Below are positions 8,539 to 15,334 of a DNA stretch of 64,000 nt, piece after piece. This DNA is from Streptomyces capitiformicae. GTDB taxonomy: Bacteria > Actinomycetota > Actinomycetes > Streptomycetales > Streptomycetaceae. The stretch is from NCBI RefSeq assembly GCF_002214185.1, contig NZ_CP022161.1:8625486-8689485 (forward strand), given 5' to 3'. Position numbers and translations under genes: made by a program. The notes below the pieces were generated by a model, which saw only the letters and a program-made list of their open reading frames with translations, was not told the origin of the DNA and did not search any database. The first letter of the stretch is position 1. Every line of letters begins with the position of its first letter.

Positions 8539-8855
8539 AGGGTCACCGCACGTGAGAATAGATCAACGCCGCGGCGTCGCGCTCCGCCCTGCACGAGGAC
8601 GCCACGTCGACCCGCTGACCGGCATGCCCGCGCGACGGATGGGCCAGCCTCCCCACCGAGTTCGCGTACGTGACGTCCCTGCTCCTCGATGATCTGCGGG
8701 CTGTCCCAGATTCGGAGAACAATGGGCGTCGGCCCCACGCGGCCTCGTCACCCTCTTCAACGTGGAGCACCCTCCGGGCACCGAACTCAGCCGAGCGGCA
8801 CTGCTGCACGCCCGCCTGGCGTCGGAGTGACGGGGCCGCGGGTTTCCTGGCCGCC
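8539..8855. other. Intergenic region without a recognisable gene
   Basis: 317 bp between the GH25 gene (+) and the oxidoreductase (-), i.e. between convergent stops. One frame (about 8640-8715) reads WASLPTEFAYVTSLLLDDLR, which looks protein-like, but it lacks a start and quickly loses coherence; it may be a gene remnant. No clear terminator hairpin was found. Confidence 0.4.
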
Positions 8856-9518
8856 CTAGCCCCGGAACTCCGGCTTGCGCTCCGGTGAGGCCTCGGCCAG
8901 GGCCTTGGTCACGGCCTCGACGCCGCCCCGGAGGCCGTAGACGGGGGTGTCGGGCTGCTGGCGCCAGGAGTCGTCGAGGCCGCCGGCGTCAACGGTGTCG
9001 AAGCCGAGTTCGTCGATGAGGGAGCGGATCTTCGACTTGGCCGCCTCGTCGTCGCCGGCGACCGGGAGAGCGATGCGGTCGGGGTCGTCGGCGGGGCGGG
9101 GGCGGTCGAGGATGTCCTGAGCGTAGGTGCCGTTGAAGGCCTTGATGACAGGATGGCCCAAGTGACGTTCGGTCCAGCGGCTCTCGGTGAGGCCGTCGTC
9201 CTCGATGGCGGCGATCCTGCCGTCGCGCTGCCGGGGGTAGTAGTTGCCGGTGTCGATGACGGCGACGCCGTCCGCCGCCTCGTCGAACAGGCCGGACGGC
9301 AGGTCCGGGACTGCCTTCAGGGGGATCGTGACCACCACGACCTCCGCGCCACGCGCCGCGTCCTCGACCGGGACCGGGGTCGCGCCCGTCTCCTCGGCCA
9401 GCGCGGTGAGTGTGTGCGGGCCTCGGGAGTTGGCGACCGAGACGTCATGACCGAGGGCGGTGAGCCGCCGGGTGAGGTTGCCGCCGATGTTGCCCGCGCC
9501 GATGATGCCGATCTTCAT
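8856..9518 (-). CDS. NADPH-dependent F420 reductase-like NAD(P)-binding oxidoreductase
   Basis: 220 aa from ATG 9518; an in-frame extension upstream runs through a palindrome and is rejected as coding. The N-terminus MKIGIIGAGNIGGNLTRRL is a Rossmann GxGNxG motif, with VSVANSRGP after beta-2 as in the F420-dependent NADP reductase (Fno/NpdG) family, and VVVTIPLKAVPDLP and VIDTGNYYPRQRDG are typical family segments. The likely reaction is hydride transfer involving NADP(H); whether F420 is really the partner cannot be told, since many actinobacterial members are uncharacterised. Single gene with a large palindrome 49-76 bp upstream of the start. Confidence 0.8.
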   Translation of the reverse strand: MKIGIIGAGNIGGNLTRRLTALGHDVSVANSRGPHTLTALAEETGATPVPVEDAARGAEVVVVTIPLKAVPDLPSGLFDEAADGVAVIDTGNYYPRQRDGRIAAIEDDGLTESRWTERHLGHPVIKAFNGTYAQDILDRPRPADDPDRIALPVAGDDEAAKSKIRSLIDELGFDTVDAGGLDDSWRQQPDTPVYGLRGGVEAVTKALAEASPERKPEFRG

Positions 9519-9566
9519 TTCAGGCCGTCCTTCGCCATTGCGGAGTTCCAGGGGTTCACTCGCACT

Positions 9567-9594
9567 ACAGGTGCATGCACATGCATGCACCTGT
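9567..9594. promoter_or_regulatory. 28-bp inverted repeat, probable operator
   Basis: Perfect 13-bp arms ACAGGTGCATGCA and TGCATGCACCTGT separated by CA. It lies 49 bp upstream of the oxidoreductase start (minus strand), the right place to cover its promoter. The internal GTGCATGCAC half-sites suggest two dimers of a helix-turn-helix regulator (MarR/HxlR/TetR class). No cognate regulator is adjacent; the MerR gene nearby has its own intergenic inverted repeat. Confidence 0.6.
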
Positions 9595-9644
9595 CCGCCT
9601 CACCCTCGGATTCCCGTCCCCTATTCCGGCCCTCACATGCCGAA

Positions 9645-9681
9645 AGGGGCGCCCCCCGCCTCGCGCGGTGGGGGCGCCCCT
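9645..9681. terminator. GC-rich hairpin terminator downstream of the EF-hand gene
   Basis: Arms AGGGGCGCCCCC (9645-9656) and GGGGGCGCCCCT (9670-9681) flank a short loop. It begins 13 bp after the stop of the minus-strand EF-hand gene. There is no T-run, as is common for Streptomyces terminators. Confidence 0.65.
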
Positions 9682-9693
9682 GTCACCTGCGGC

Positions 9694-9906
9694 TCACTTG
9701 CTCAGGTGGGCCCAGAACTCGTCGAACGACAGGAGCTTGTCGCCGTTGAGGTCGCGGATGCGGATGATGACCTCCGCCACAGACTCGGTGACGTTCCAGT
9801 CGCCCTCCTGGGCCAGGGCGGTCTTGAACTCGGCGGCGGTGATGAACCCGTCACCGTCCGCGTCGATCCGCTGGAACTCCTTGCGCGCTGTCTCGATGTC
9901 CGCCAC
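9694..9906 (-). CDS. Small EF-hand calcium-binding protein
   Basis: 70 aa with two EF-hand loops: DADGDGFITAAEF (residues about 15-27) is canonical with D/D/D and E at position 12, and DLNGDKLLSFDEF (about 52-64) is also complete. Streptomycetes encode several such calerythrin/CabC-type calcium buffers or sensors, some affecting spore germination and aerial growth. GTG start at 9906 preceded by an AAGAAGGGG ribosome site. Cytoplasmic, no signal peptide. From memory an EF-hand gene occupies the same neighbourhood in S. coelicolor (near SCO5464). Monocistronic, ended by a hairpin terminator. Confidence 0.88.
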   Translation of the reverse strand: MADIETARKEFQRIDADGDGFITAAEFKTALAQEGDWNVTESVAEVIIRIRDLNGDKLLSFDEFWAHLSK

Positions 9907-9977
9907 CGATCCGCCCCTTCTTGGTGCCCTGCCTCTTCCAGGCAGTCCTGCCGACAGTCCTACTGACGCAGGTCAGA

Positions 9978-10925
9978 TTAACCGGCCACACGAGCGCCCA
10001 GTGCGGCGACCACCCACGCGAACTCCTCGGTGTGCGCCGAGAGCGGCTCCACGCCCCGCACCCGCGAGGCCAGTTCCCGGAACCGGGCCAGCTCGGCGTG
10101 GGCCGCCGACGTGACGCGTTCCAGCAGGTCGGCCCGGTCGGCGTCGCCGAGCAGCCCGGTCAGGATCTCCTCAGCGGCGGGCGAGGCGGGGTCGACGCCC
10201 TCCCGCAGCGCCTCCCCCGCGAGCTGCACCAGGCGGCTCATGAACCACAGGGAGGTGCCCGCCGCCACGTCCGGCCCCCGGTCCGCCGCGTTGAACTCGA
10301 CCGTCCTGCGCATCCGCGCCCGGAACCCGGGGTCCTGGATCAGCTCGGCCAACTCCACCCACGCGTCCACCTGCTCCGGCGTGGGGTCCTCCGGCAGATC
10401 GGCCATGCTGAACCGCAGCCGGGTCCGGATGTCGGGGTCGGCGGTGTCCAGGCCCCCGAAGGTCTCTTCCATGAAGTCGTCGATGATCCGCCCTCGTTCG
10501 GCGGCGGACAGTCGCGCCAGCTTGTTCATCAGCGTCATCTCCTCCGCGGTCGAGCCGCGTCGTGCCACGGTCGACAACACCGCCCTCGTCACCTTCAGGG
10601 CCCGGATCCGCGCGTCCAGCGCCACCACATGCGCGGCCGCCACTTCCGCGACAGTCGTCTCACCCGCGAGCACCCGGCGTACCTGGTCCAGGCCGAGGCC
10701 CAGCTCCCGCAGGGTGCGGATGAGTTCGAGCCGGGCCACGGACTCGGCGTCGTACAGCCGGTAGCCGCCCGCGCTGCGGGTGACGGGGTGCAGGACGCCC
10801 TCGTCGGACCAGTAGCGGATGGTACGGGCGGACAGACCGGAGCCACGGGCGAGCTGCCCGATAGTGAAAAGGCCGGTGCCGTTCTTCGGGGGGTCTGGGG
10901 GGTGCCCCCTCAGAGAACTCAGCAT
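9978..10925 (-). CDS. MerR-family transcriptional regulator with long C-terminal domain
   Basis: 315 aa from ATG 10925. Residues about 18-85 are a MerR winged helix (FTIGQLARGSGLSARTIRYW, then GGYRLYDAESVARLELI), followed by the dimerisation helix and an alpha-helical C-terminal region of about 190 residues (MTLMNKLARLSAAERGRIIDDF) of the type found in actinobacterial MerR regulators; it has no metal-binding cysteines, so the signal is probably organic or unknown. The first residues (SLRGHPPDPPKNG) are encoded by a GC-rich repeat that occurs throughout Streptomyces genomes, so the native N-terminus may start further in. Divergent from the GNAT gene; a shared inverted repeat lies between. Confidence 0.85.
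   Translation of the reverse strand: MLSSLRGHPPDPPKNGTGLFTIGQLARGSGLSARTIRYWSDEGVLHPVTRSAGGYRLYDAESVARLELIRTLRELGLGLDQVRRVLAGETTVAEVAAAHVVALDARIRALKVTRAVLSTVARRGSTAEEMTLMNKLARLSAAERGRIIDDFMEETFGGLDTADPDIRTRLRFSMADLPEDPTPEQVDAWVELAELIQDPGFRARMRRTVEFNAADRGPDVAAGTSLWFMSRLVQLAGEALREGVDPASPAAEEILTGLLGDADRADLLERVTSAAHAELARFRELASRVRGVEPLSAHTEEFAWVVAALGARVAG
10884..10913. repeat. GC-rich Streptomyces intergenic-type repeat inside the MerR 5' end
   Basis: Read on the minus strand: CTGAGGGGGCACCCCCC, AGA, then CCCCCCGAAG. It resembles the GGGGGCACC-type elements at 42222-42262 and 49337-49375. It encodes the low-complexity N-terminus of the MerR protein. Confidence 0.45.
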
Positions 10926-10963
10926 GTCTGCGAGTCTGGGCCTTCCAGTGGGTGGAGACTCAA

Positions 10964-10977
10964 GGGGAGAACTCCCC
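10964..10977. promoter_or_regulatory. Inverted repeat in the divergent MerR/GNAT intergenic region
   Basis: GGGGAG-AA-CTCCCC with partly symmetric flanks (ACTCAA / AAGT). It is 24-38 bp upstream of the acetyltransferase start and about 39-53 bp upstream of the MerR start, so it could be the MerR operator controlling both genes. Confidence 0.5.
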
Positions 10978-11000
10978 AAGTACGGTGGAGGAGTTCGATG

Positions 11001-11666
11001 ATGGAGACCTTGCGGGACATTCTGGACGCGGCGGCCCGGGGTGTCTTCCCGCCGGCGGACGGCGGTACGACCGTGGTCCCCCAGCACTGCCACCGCGACG
11101 CCGGGGTCCTCGCGTTCACCGCGCACTCCATCGTCTTCACGGACGAGGATCCGGACTGGGTGTACGACACCCTGCGCGCCGTCGACTGCGACGCGCTGGC
11201 CGCGACCATGAACCCGCGGTTCCTGGCCGCGTTCATGGAGCGGACGGGGCGCGGGACCGAGACGATCGACACGATGCTGGTCGGCTCCCCGCTGCCGGGA
11301 GGGCCGCCGCTGCCGCTGAAGGAGATCGAGGACGCCGGCCATCCCCGCGTCGTGTACGCCCGCGGACGCCGCGACGAGGTGCGCGCGTGGACCACGGAGG
11401 GCGGGGTGCTCGTGACGGGGCGTGGGATCGGTGGACGCCTGGAGGTCTCGGTCGAGGTCGATGACGACGTACGGCACCGGGGGCTGGGGCGGCTGCTCGT
11501 GACCGCCGCCCGGCATCTCGTCACGGAGCCGCTGTGGGCGCAGGTGGCGCCGGGGAACGCCCGCAGTACGCGGGCGTTCCAGGCGGCGGGTTATCTGCCG
11601 GTGGGGGCGGAGGCGCTACTCAGTGCCAGGCCTCGTAGTGCGGGTTGCTCTGGCAGCCGCTCATGA
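11001..11666 (+). CDS. GNAT family N-acetyltransferase
   Basis: 221 aa from ATG 11001 (GGTGGAGGAG is 7 bp upstream; ATG 10998 is an alternative). The C-terminal half carries the acetyl-CoA site: VSVEVDDDVRHRGLGRLLVT contains the R/Q-x-x-G-x-G/A loop, and APGNARSTRAFQAAGY is the usual alpha-4 region. The N-terminal 110 residues have a pattern (DPDWVYDTLRAVDCDALAATM) found in a subset of actinobacterial GNAT proteins; its substrate is unknown. Divergently transcribed from the MerR regulator. Its 3' end overlaps the convergent ADP-ribosyltransferase gene by 47 bp; the last residues (SARPRSAGCSGSRS) are encoded in that overlap. Confidence 0.75.
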   Translation: METLRDILDAAARGVFPPADGGTTVVPQHCHRDAGVLAFTAHSIVFTDEDPDWVYDTLRAVDCDALAATMNPRFLAAFMERTGRGTETIDTMLVGSPLPGGPPLPLKEIEDAGHPRVVYARGRRDEVRAWTTEGGVLVTGRGIGGRLEVSVEVDDDVRHRGLGRLLVTAARHLVTEPLWAQVAPGNARSTRAFQAAGYLPVGAEALLSARPRSAGCSGSRS

Positions 11667-12219
11667 TCTCGACCTTGGTCGCCTTGTTCACCGGGCAGAC
11701 GCCGATGATGTACTTCCGGTGGATGCCGCCGGGGAAGGCGACCTCGACCTGTTCGGCCCACTTGTGGGTGTCGCCGATGGTCTTGTTGACGTCGATGCCG
11801 CCGGGGGCGTCGATGTAGTAGTTGTAGCCGGACTTCCACCACGTCTTGTACAGGTCGTGGTCGTACGTCGTGGAGACGTACGGGGAGGGCTGGTTGACCA
11901 GGACGTACTTCTCGATGTCGTACTGGCCGTTGATGACGTCCTTCGGGAGGAACCCCTCGTTGAAGACGATCTCCGGGCCGCGGCCGTCGGCGCGGTAGAG
12001 CGTGCCGCAGGTCTTGCGCCAGACCGGGTCGGGGGTGATGCGGTCCACGTCGACGCGGCGGTCGGCGGCGGCCTTGACGGGATCGTCGAACCGGGGGCAG
12101 GCGGGCGCCGCCGCTCTGGCGGTCGGCTGTGCCGGAACGGTCGCGGCGGAGGTCGCGAGGACGGCGGACAGGGAGAGGGCGACGGCGACGGCCCGGCGCC
12201 GCAGACGAGTTGTGATCAT
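11620..12219 (-). CDS. Secreted Scabin/ScARP-like ADP-ribosyltransferase (pierisin family, DNA-targeting)
   Basis: 199 aa from ATG 12219 (GTG 12228 possible). Signal peptide: RLRRR, then a hydrophobic stretch and a likely cut after TARA. The mature domain has the R-S-E triad of pierisin-like toxins: Arg76 in LYRADGRG, S116-T-T in PSPYVSTTYD, and Q157-V-E159 in KWAEQVEVAFPGG. The Q-x-E form marks guanine-specific enzymes such as Scabin (S. scabies) and ScARP (SCO5461), which ADP-ribosylate DNA or guanine mononucleotides. Four cysteines (41, 71, and two C-terminal) fit extracellular disulphides. No immunity protein is visible next to it. Overlaps the convergent GNAT gene. Confidence 0.9.
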   Translation of the reverse strand: MITTRLRRRAVAVALSLSAVLATSAATVPAQPTARAAAPACPRFDDPVKAAADRRVDVDRITPDPVWRKTCGTLYRADGRGPEIVFNEGFLPKDVINGQYDIEKYVLVNQPSPYVSTTYDHDLYKTWWKSGYNYYIDAPGGIDVNKTIGDTHKWAEQVEVAFPGGIHRKYIIGVCPVNKATKVEIMSGCQSNPHYEAWH

Positions 12220-12311
12220 GAAGAGCACGATCTCGGTGGCGTGCGACCGGGCCGGGGACCGTCACCCGTACGACGGCGTGTCACCCATGTGGCTTTACGT
12301 CGGCGGACACG

Positions 12312-13565
12312 TCAGCGGAAGATGCCCGTGTGGCCGAGCGAGTAGCGGCCGGGCTGCGGGTACACCGCGAGGCCGTGCGGGCCGCTGCCGACGGGGATGC
12401 GGGCGAGCTGCTCCCCGCTGCGGGTGTCGATGGCGTACACCTCGGAGTCGTACCGGCCGGAGAGCCACAGGACCTTGCCGTCGGCGGAGACGCCGCCCAT
12501 GTCGGGGCTGCCGCCGTCGGGGAGGTGCCACTTCTTGGTGAGCTTGTTCTTGGTGAAGTCGAAGACGGAGACGGAGCCCTCGCCCCGGTTGGAGACGTAC
12601 ATCTCGCGGGAGTCGCGGCCGACGTACAGGCCGTGGGCGCCCTTGCCGGTGGGCAGCAGCGTCGGTGTGTCGAACTTGTCGCCGTCGAGGACCCACATGC
12701 CGTCGGCCATCATGTCGGCGATGTAGAACCGCTTGCCGTCCGGCGAGATCTTCACGTCCTGCGGCATGGCTCCGTCGAAGGGCAGTTTCTGCTGCCCGAC
12801 GACCTTCATCTTCTCCGTGTCGACCTTGAGCAACTCGCCGCTGAACTCGCACGACACGATGAAGTACCTGCCGTCGAGGGAGAAGTCGGCGTGGTTGACG
12901 CCGTAGCAGGTGACCGGCTCGGTCCTGACGCGCTTCATGGTGTGCGGGTCGCGGAAGACGAGTTCGCGGTCGAGGGAGGCCATGACCACGGCGTACTTGC
13001 CGTTCGGGGTGAAGTACAGGTTGTACGGGTCGTGCACCTCGACCGGCTTGCCCGCCTTCCCCGTCCTCGGGTCGATGGGGGTGAGGGTGTGGCCGCGGTT
13101 GTTGTTGACCCACAGGGTCTTCAGGTCCCAGGAGGGCACGACGTGCTGGGGCTGGCGGCCCACCGGGATGGTCTCGATGATCTCGTACGTCTTCGGGTCG
13201 ATGACGGAGACGGTGTCGGACTCGGTGTTGGGGACGTAGACCCGGGACGGGAAGTCCTTGACGACCGGGGAGAGCTTGCCCGGCCGGTCGGCGGCGTAGA
13301 CGTCCTTGGGATCGAGCACGGGCGGCATGCCGTGCAGGCCCTGCACCGCCGGCCGCTGCTTCTTCTTCCGCTCGGCGGCTTCGGCGGCCTCCGCGGCCTT
13401 CACCGCGGCCTGGGAGGCTCGGGTCCGCTCGGCCTGTTCCTTGGCCTCGGTGCCGCAGGCCGCCACGGCGGAGAGGAGGGCGGCCGCGAGGAGGGCACGC
13501 CGCACGAGGACGCGCTGCCCGGGGGCGCGCGGGATGAGGAGAGAGGGCGTCGTCACGCGCACCAT
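12312..13565 (-). CDS. YVTN/NHL-type beta-propeller lipoprotein
   Basis: 417 aa. The N-terminus has RRALLAAALLSAVAACG, a lipobox with lipidated Cys near residue 37, followed by a charged Lys/Ala/Glu helical linker (about 40-75). Residues about 105-410 are repeated blades: SRVYVPNTESDTVSVID, IPVGRQPQHVVPSWDLKTLW, ARIPVGSGPHGLAVYP, matching the YVTN family seven-bladed propeller seen in surface-layer and cytochrome-d1-like proteins. No haem ligand pattern is clear, so this is probably a binding or scaffold protein exposed on the outer face of the membrane. The start could be ATG 13565 or a slightly later GTG; neither has a good ribosome site. Confidence 0.8.
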   Translation of the reverse strand: MVRVTTPSLLIPRAPGQRVLVRRALLAAALLSAVAACGTEAKEQAERTRASQAAVKAAEAAEAAERKKKQRPAVQGLHGMPPVLDPKDVYAADRPGKLSPVVKDFPSRVYVPNTESDTVSVIDPKTYEIIETIPVGRQPQHVVPSWDLKTLWVNNNRGHTLTPIDPRTGKAGKPVEVHDPYNLYFTPNGKYAVVMASLDRELVFRDPHTMKRVRTEPVTCYGVNHADFSLDGRYFIVSCEFSGELLKVDTEKMKVVGQQKLPFDGAMPQDVKISPDGKRFYIADMMADGMWVLDGDKFDTPTLLPTGKGAHGLYVGRDSREMYVSNRGEGSVSVFDFTKNKLTKKWHLPDGGSPDMGGVSADGKVLWLSGRYDSEVYAIDTRSGEQLARIPVGSGPHGLAVYPQPGRYSLGHTGIFR

Positions 13566-13636
13566 TTATAGAGAGGCTTGCCGGAAAACCTGGCGATTGG
13601 CCCGATTGACGGAGGGGCGCGCGAAGAGACCGAGTG

Positions 13637-13671
13637 CGAACCGGTGACGTACGACGAACCGATGACGTACG
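13637..13671. repeat. Two direct repeats, 18-bp period, upstream of the beta-propeller gene
   Basis: CGAACCGGTGACGTACG at 13637-13653 and CGAACCGATGACGTACG at 13655-13671 differ by one base. They lie 72-106 bp upstream of the beta-propeller start on the minus strand and could be tandem binding sites for its regulator. Confidence 0.4.
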
Positions 13672-13684
13672 GCCAACCGGCGGC

Positions 13685-14188
13685 CTACCGGTCCGCGACC
13701 CTCATCTCGAACCACGTCGTCTTCCCGCGCGGTAACAGATCGACGCCCCACCGGTCCGACAGCTTGTCCACGAGGAACAGCCCCCGCCCGCTGATGTCCA
13801 TCTCCTGCACCGGTATCAGACAGGGCAGCCCACGCGAGGGATCCCGCACCTCGACCCGGATCCACCCCCGCCGCCGCTTCATCCGCAGTCCGAACACCCT
13901 CGCCCCGGTGTGCCGTACGGCGTTGCCGACGAGCTCGGAGACGAGTAACACCGTGTCCTCGGCGAGCTTGGGCGACAGCCCCCAGTGGCGGAGTACGACG
14001 ACCTGGGCGAGACGCCGGGCGGTGGCCGCGGACTCGGGGCGGGACGGCAGCGGGACCTCCGCCTCCGTGGGGTTGCCGAACAACTCCAGTGCCTTCAGCG
14101 CCCGTTCGTCCTCGATCGCAGGCGACCAACGCGCCGCGGTCGCACTCGCGTGCCGCCGCGGCTGTTCGATACCCTCCAGCCCCGCCAT
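13685..14188 (-). CDS. RsbW-like anti-sigma-type ATP-binding protein (HATPase_c_2)
   Basis: 167 aa from ATG 14188 (MAGLEGIEQ). A single histidine-kinase-like ATPase domain: N-box VSELVGNAVRHTG (E/N conserved), G1-like VEVRDPSRGLP, and G2 region DISGRGLFLVDKLSDRWG. There is no kinase dimerisation domain, so it belongs to the large streptomycete RsbW/SpoIIAB-like family that binds sigma factors or phosphorylates antagonists of the BldG type. No sigma factor or antagonist gene is next to it; BldG at 46454-46795 is a conceivable partner but this is inference. Monocistronic, 53 bp downstream of a strong terminator. Confidence 0.85.
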   Translation of the reverse strand: MAGLEGIEQPRRHASATAARWSPAIEDERALKALELFGNPTEAEVPLPSRPESAATARRLAQVVVLRHWGLSPKLAEDTVLLVSELVGNAVRHTGARVFGLRMKRRRGWIRVEVRDPSRGLPCLIPVQEMDISGRGLFLVDKLSDRWGVDLLPRGKTTWFEMRVADR

Positions 14189-14240
14189 GCCCCCATCATG
14201 GCCGCCCGGAGCGCGGTTCGGGGCCGTTCCGCAGGAATAC

Positions 14241-14269
14241 AACCCCCGGAACCAACCATTCCGGGGGTT
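14241..14269 (-). terminator. Hairpin terminator after the enoyl-CoA hydratase gene
   Basis: Arms AACCCCCGGAA (14241-14251) and TTCCGGGGGTT (14259-14269), 7-base loop. On the minus strand it follows the hydratase stop by about 195 bp and ends in TTGT; on the plus strand it ends in TTT. Confidence 0.65.
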
Positions 14270-14463
14270 TCGCATGACATATGCCGGAGGCATTCCACAC
14301 CCCGCGACAACATACCTGAGCTGCGCGAACCAGCTGAACTCGGGTCGACGGAACGAGCCTTGGGCAAGGATGCCTTAAGGCTGCTTCAAGGCTCGGACAA
14401 ACCGCCCCTTCGGGGGAACGGGTAACGCGACGCGAGGAGGACATCGCGTCAACTGCCAGTGGA

Positions 14464-15231
14464 TCAGAGGAACTTCGCCTTGCCCGGCCCCTCCTGCACG
14501 AAGCTCCGCATCCCGCGCTCGCGGTCCTCCGTGGCGAACAGCGCCGAGAACCAGTTCCGCTCGATCGCGAGTCCGGTCTCCAGGTCGGTCTCAAGACCCG
14601 CGTCGATCGACTCCTTGGCGGCGCGCAGCGCGATCGCCGGGCCCTGGGCCAGCTTGGCGGCCCAGGCGTGGGCCTGCGTGTAGACCTCGTCGGCCGGGAC
14701 GACCCGGTCCACCAGACCGAGGGCGAGCGCCTCGTCCGCCTTGACCATACGGCCGGTGAAGATCAGGTCCTTGGCCTTGGAGGGGCCGATGAGGCGCGAC
14801 AGCCGCTGGGTGCCGCCCGCGCCCGGGATCAGCCCGAGCTGGATCTCCGGCTGGCCGAGCTTCGCGTTCTCGGCGGCGATGCGGTAGTCCGCGCACAGGG
14901 CGAGCTCGCAACCGCCGCCCAGCGCATAGCCGGTGACGGCGGCGACGACCGGCTTGGGGATACGGGCCACGGCGGTGAAGGATTCCTGCAGGGGCCGGGA
15001 CCACGCGATCATCGCCGCGTGGTCCATGCCCAGCATCTCCTTGATGTCCGCGCCGGCCGCGAACACCTTCTCGCCGCCATGGACGACGACCGCCCGTACG
15101 TCGTCGCGGTGCGTGGCCTCCTCGGCCGCGTCCTTGAGGCCGTCCTGCATGGCCTTGTCCAGGGCGTTCATGGGCGGGCGGTCCAGGCGGATGGTGCCAA
15201 CACCTTCGGCCACTTCAAGATGCACAGTCAT
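14464..15231 (-). CDS. Enoyl-CoA hydratase/isomerase family protein
   Basis: 255 aa, full length for the crotonase family. AAGADIKEM is the first oxyanion-hole loop; GGGCELALCADYRIA gives the second; PEIQLGLIPGAGGTQRL contains the catalytic glutamate of true hydratases (E in PEIQ), so hydration of trans-2-enoyl-CoA is likely rather than a dehalogenase or synthase reaction. The second glutamate region (GRMVKADEALALGLVDRVV) is also normal. No dehydrogenase or thiolase is adjacent, so the pathway is not fixed. ATG 15231 lacks a purine-rich ribosome site, which fits a leaderless or short-leader mRNA. Confidence 0.9.
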   Translation of the reverse strand: MTVHLEVAEGVGTIRLDRPPMNALDKAMQDGLKDAAEEATHRDDVRAVVVHGGEKVFAAGADIKEMLGMDHAAMIAWSRPLQESFTAVARIPKPVVAAVTGYALGGGCELALCADYRIAAENAKLGQPEIQLGLIPGAGGTQRLSRLIGPSKAKDLIFTGRMVKADEALALGLVDRVVPADEVYTQAHAWAAKLAQGPAIALRAAKESIDAGLETDLETGLAIERNWFSALFATEDRERGMRSFVQEGPGKAKFL

Positions 15232-15258
15232 GGAGGCAGGTTAACGGGGACTAACGGC

Positions 15259-15292
15259 ACGGCCCCGGTGCAGTGCGTCACACCGGGGCCGT
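15259..15292 (-). terminator. Hairpin terminator after the first L,D-transpeptidase gene
   Basis: Perfect 12-bp arms ACGGCCCCGGTG and CACCGGGGCCGT with a 10-base loop, 43 bp downstream of the minus-strand stop at 15335. It also insulates the hydratase gene. Confidence 0.75.
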
Positions 15293-15334
15293 ACGCGGAA
15301 GTCGCGCGACTCAGCTGTACTCAAGCGGAGGCGT

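Noticed and set aside
8539..8855. Several short frames on both strands
   Set aside because: None has both a start with a ribosome site and coherent protein character; at most a gene remnant.
9519..9590. Longer start for the F420-type reductase (MHACACTCSAS)
   Set aside because: These residues are coded by the 28-bp palindrome, and the Rossmann motif begins right at the ATG 9518.
10926..11516. 5' extension of the MerR frame upstream of 10925
   Set aside because: It is antisense to the GNAT gene and lacks a ribosome site; the ATG at 10925 precedes the MerR domain directly.
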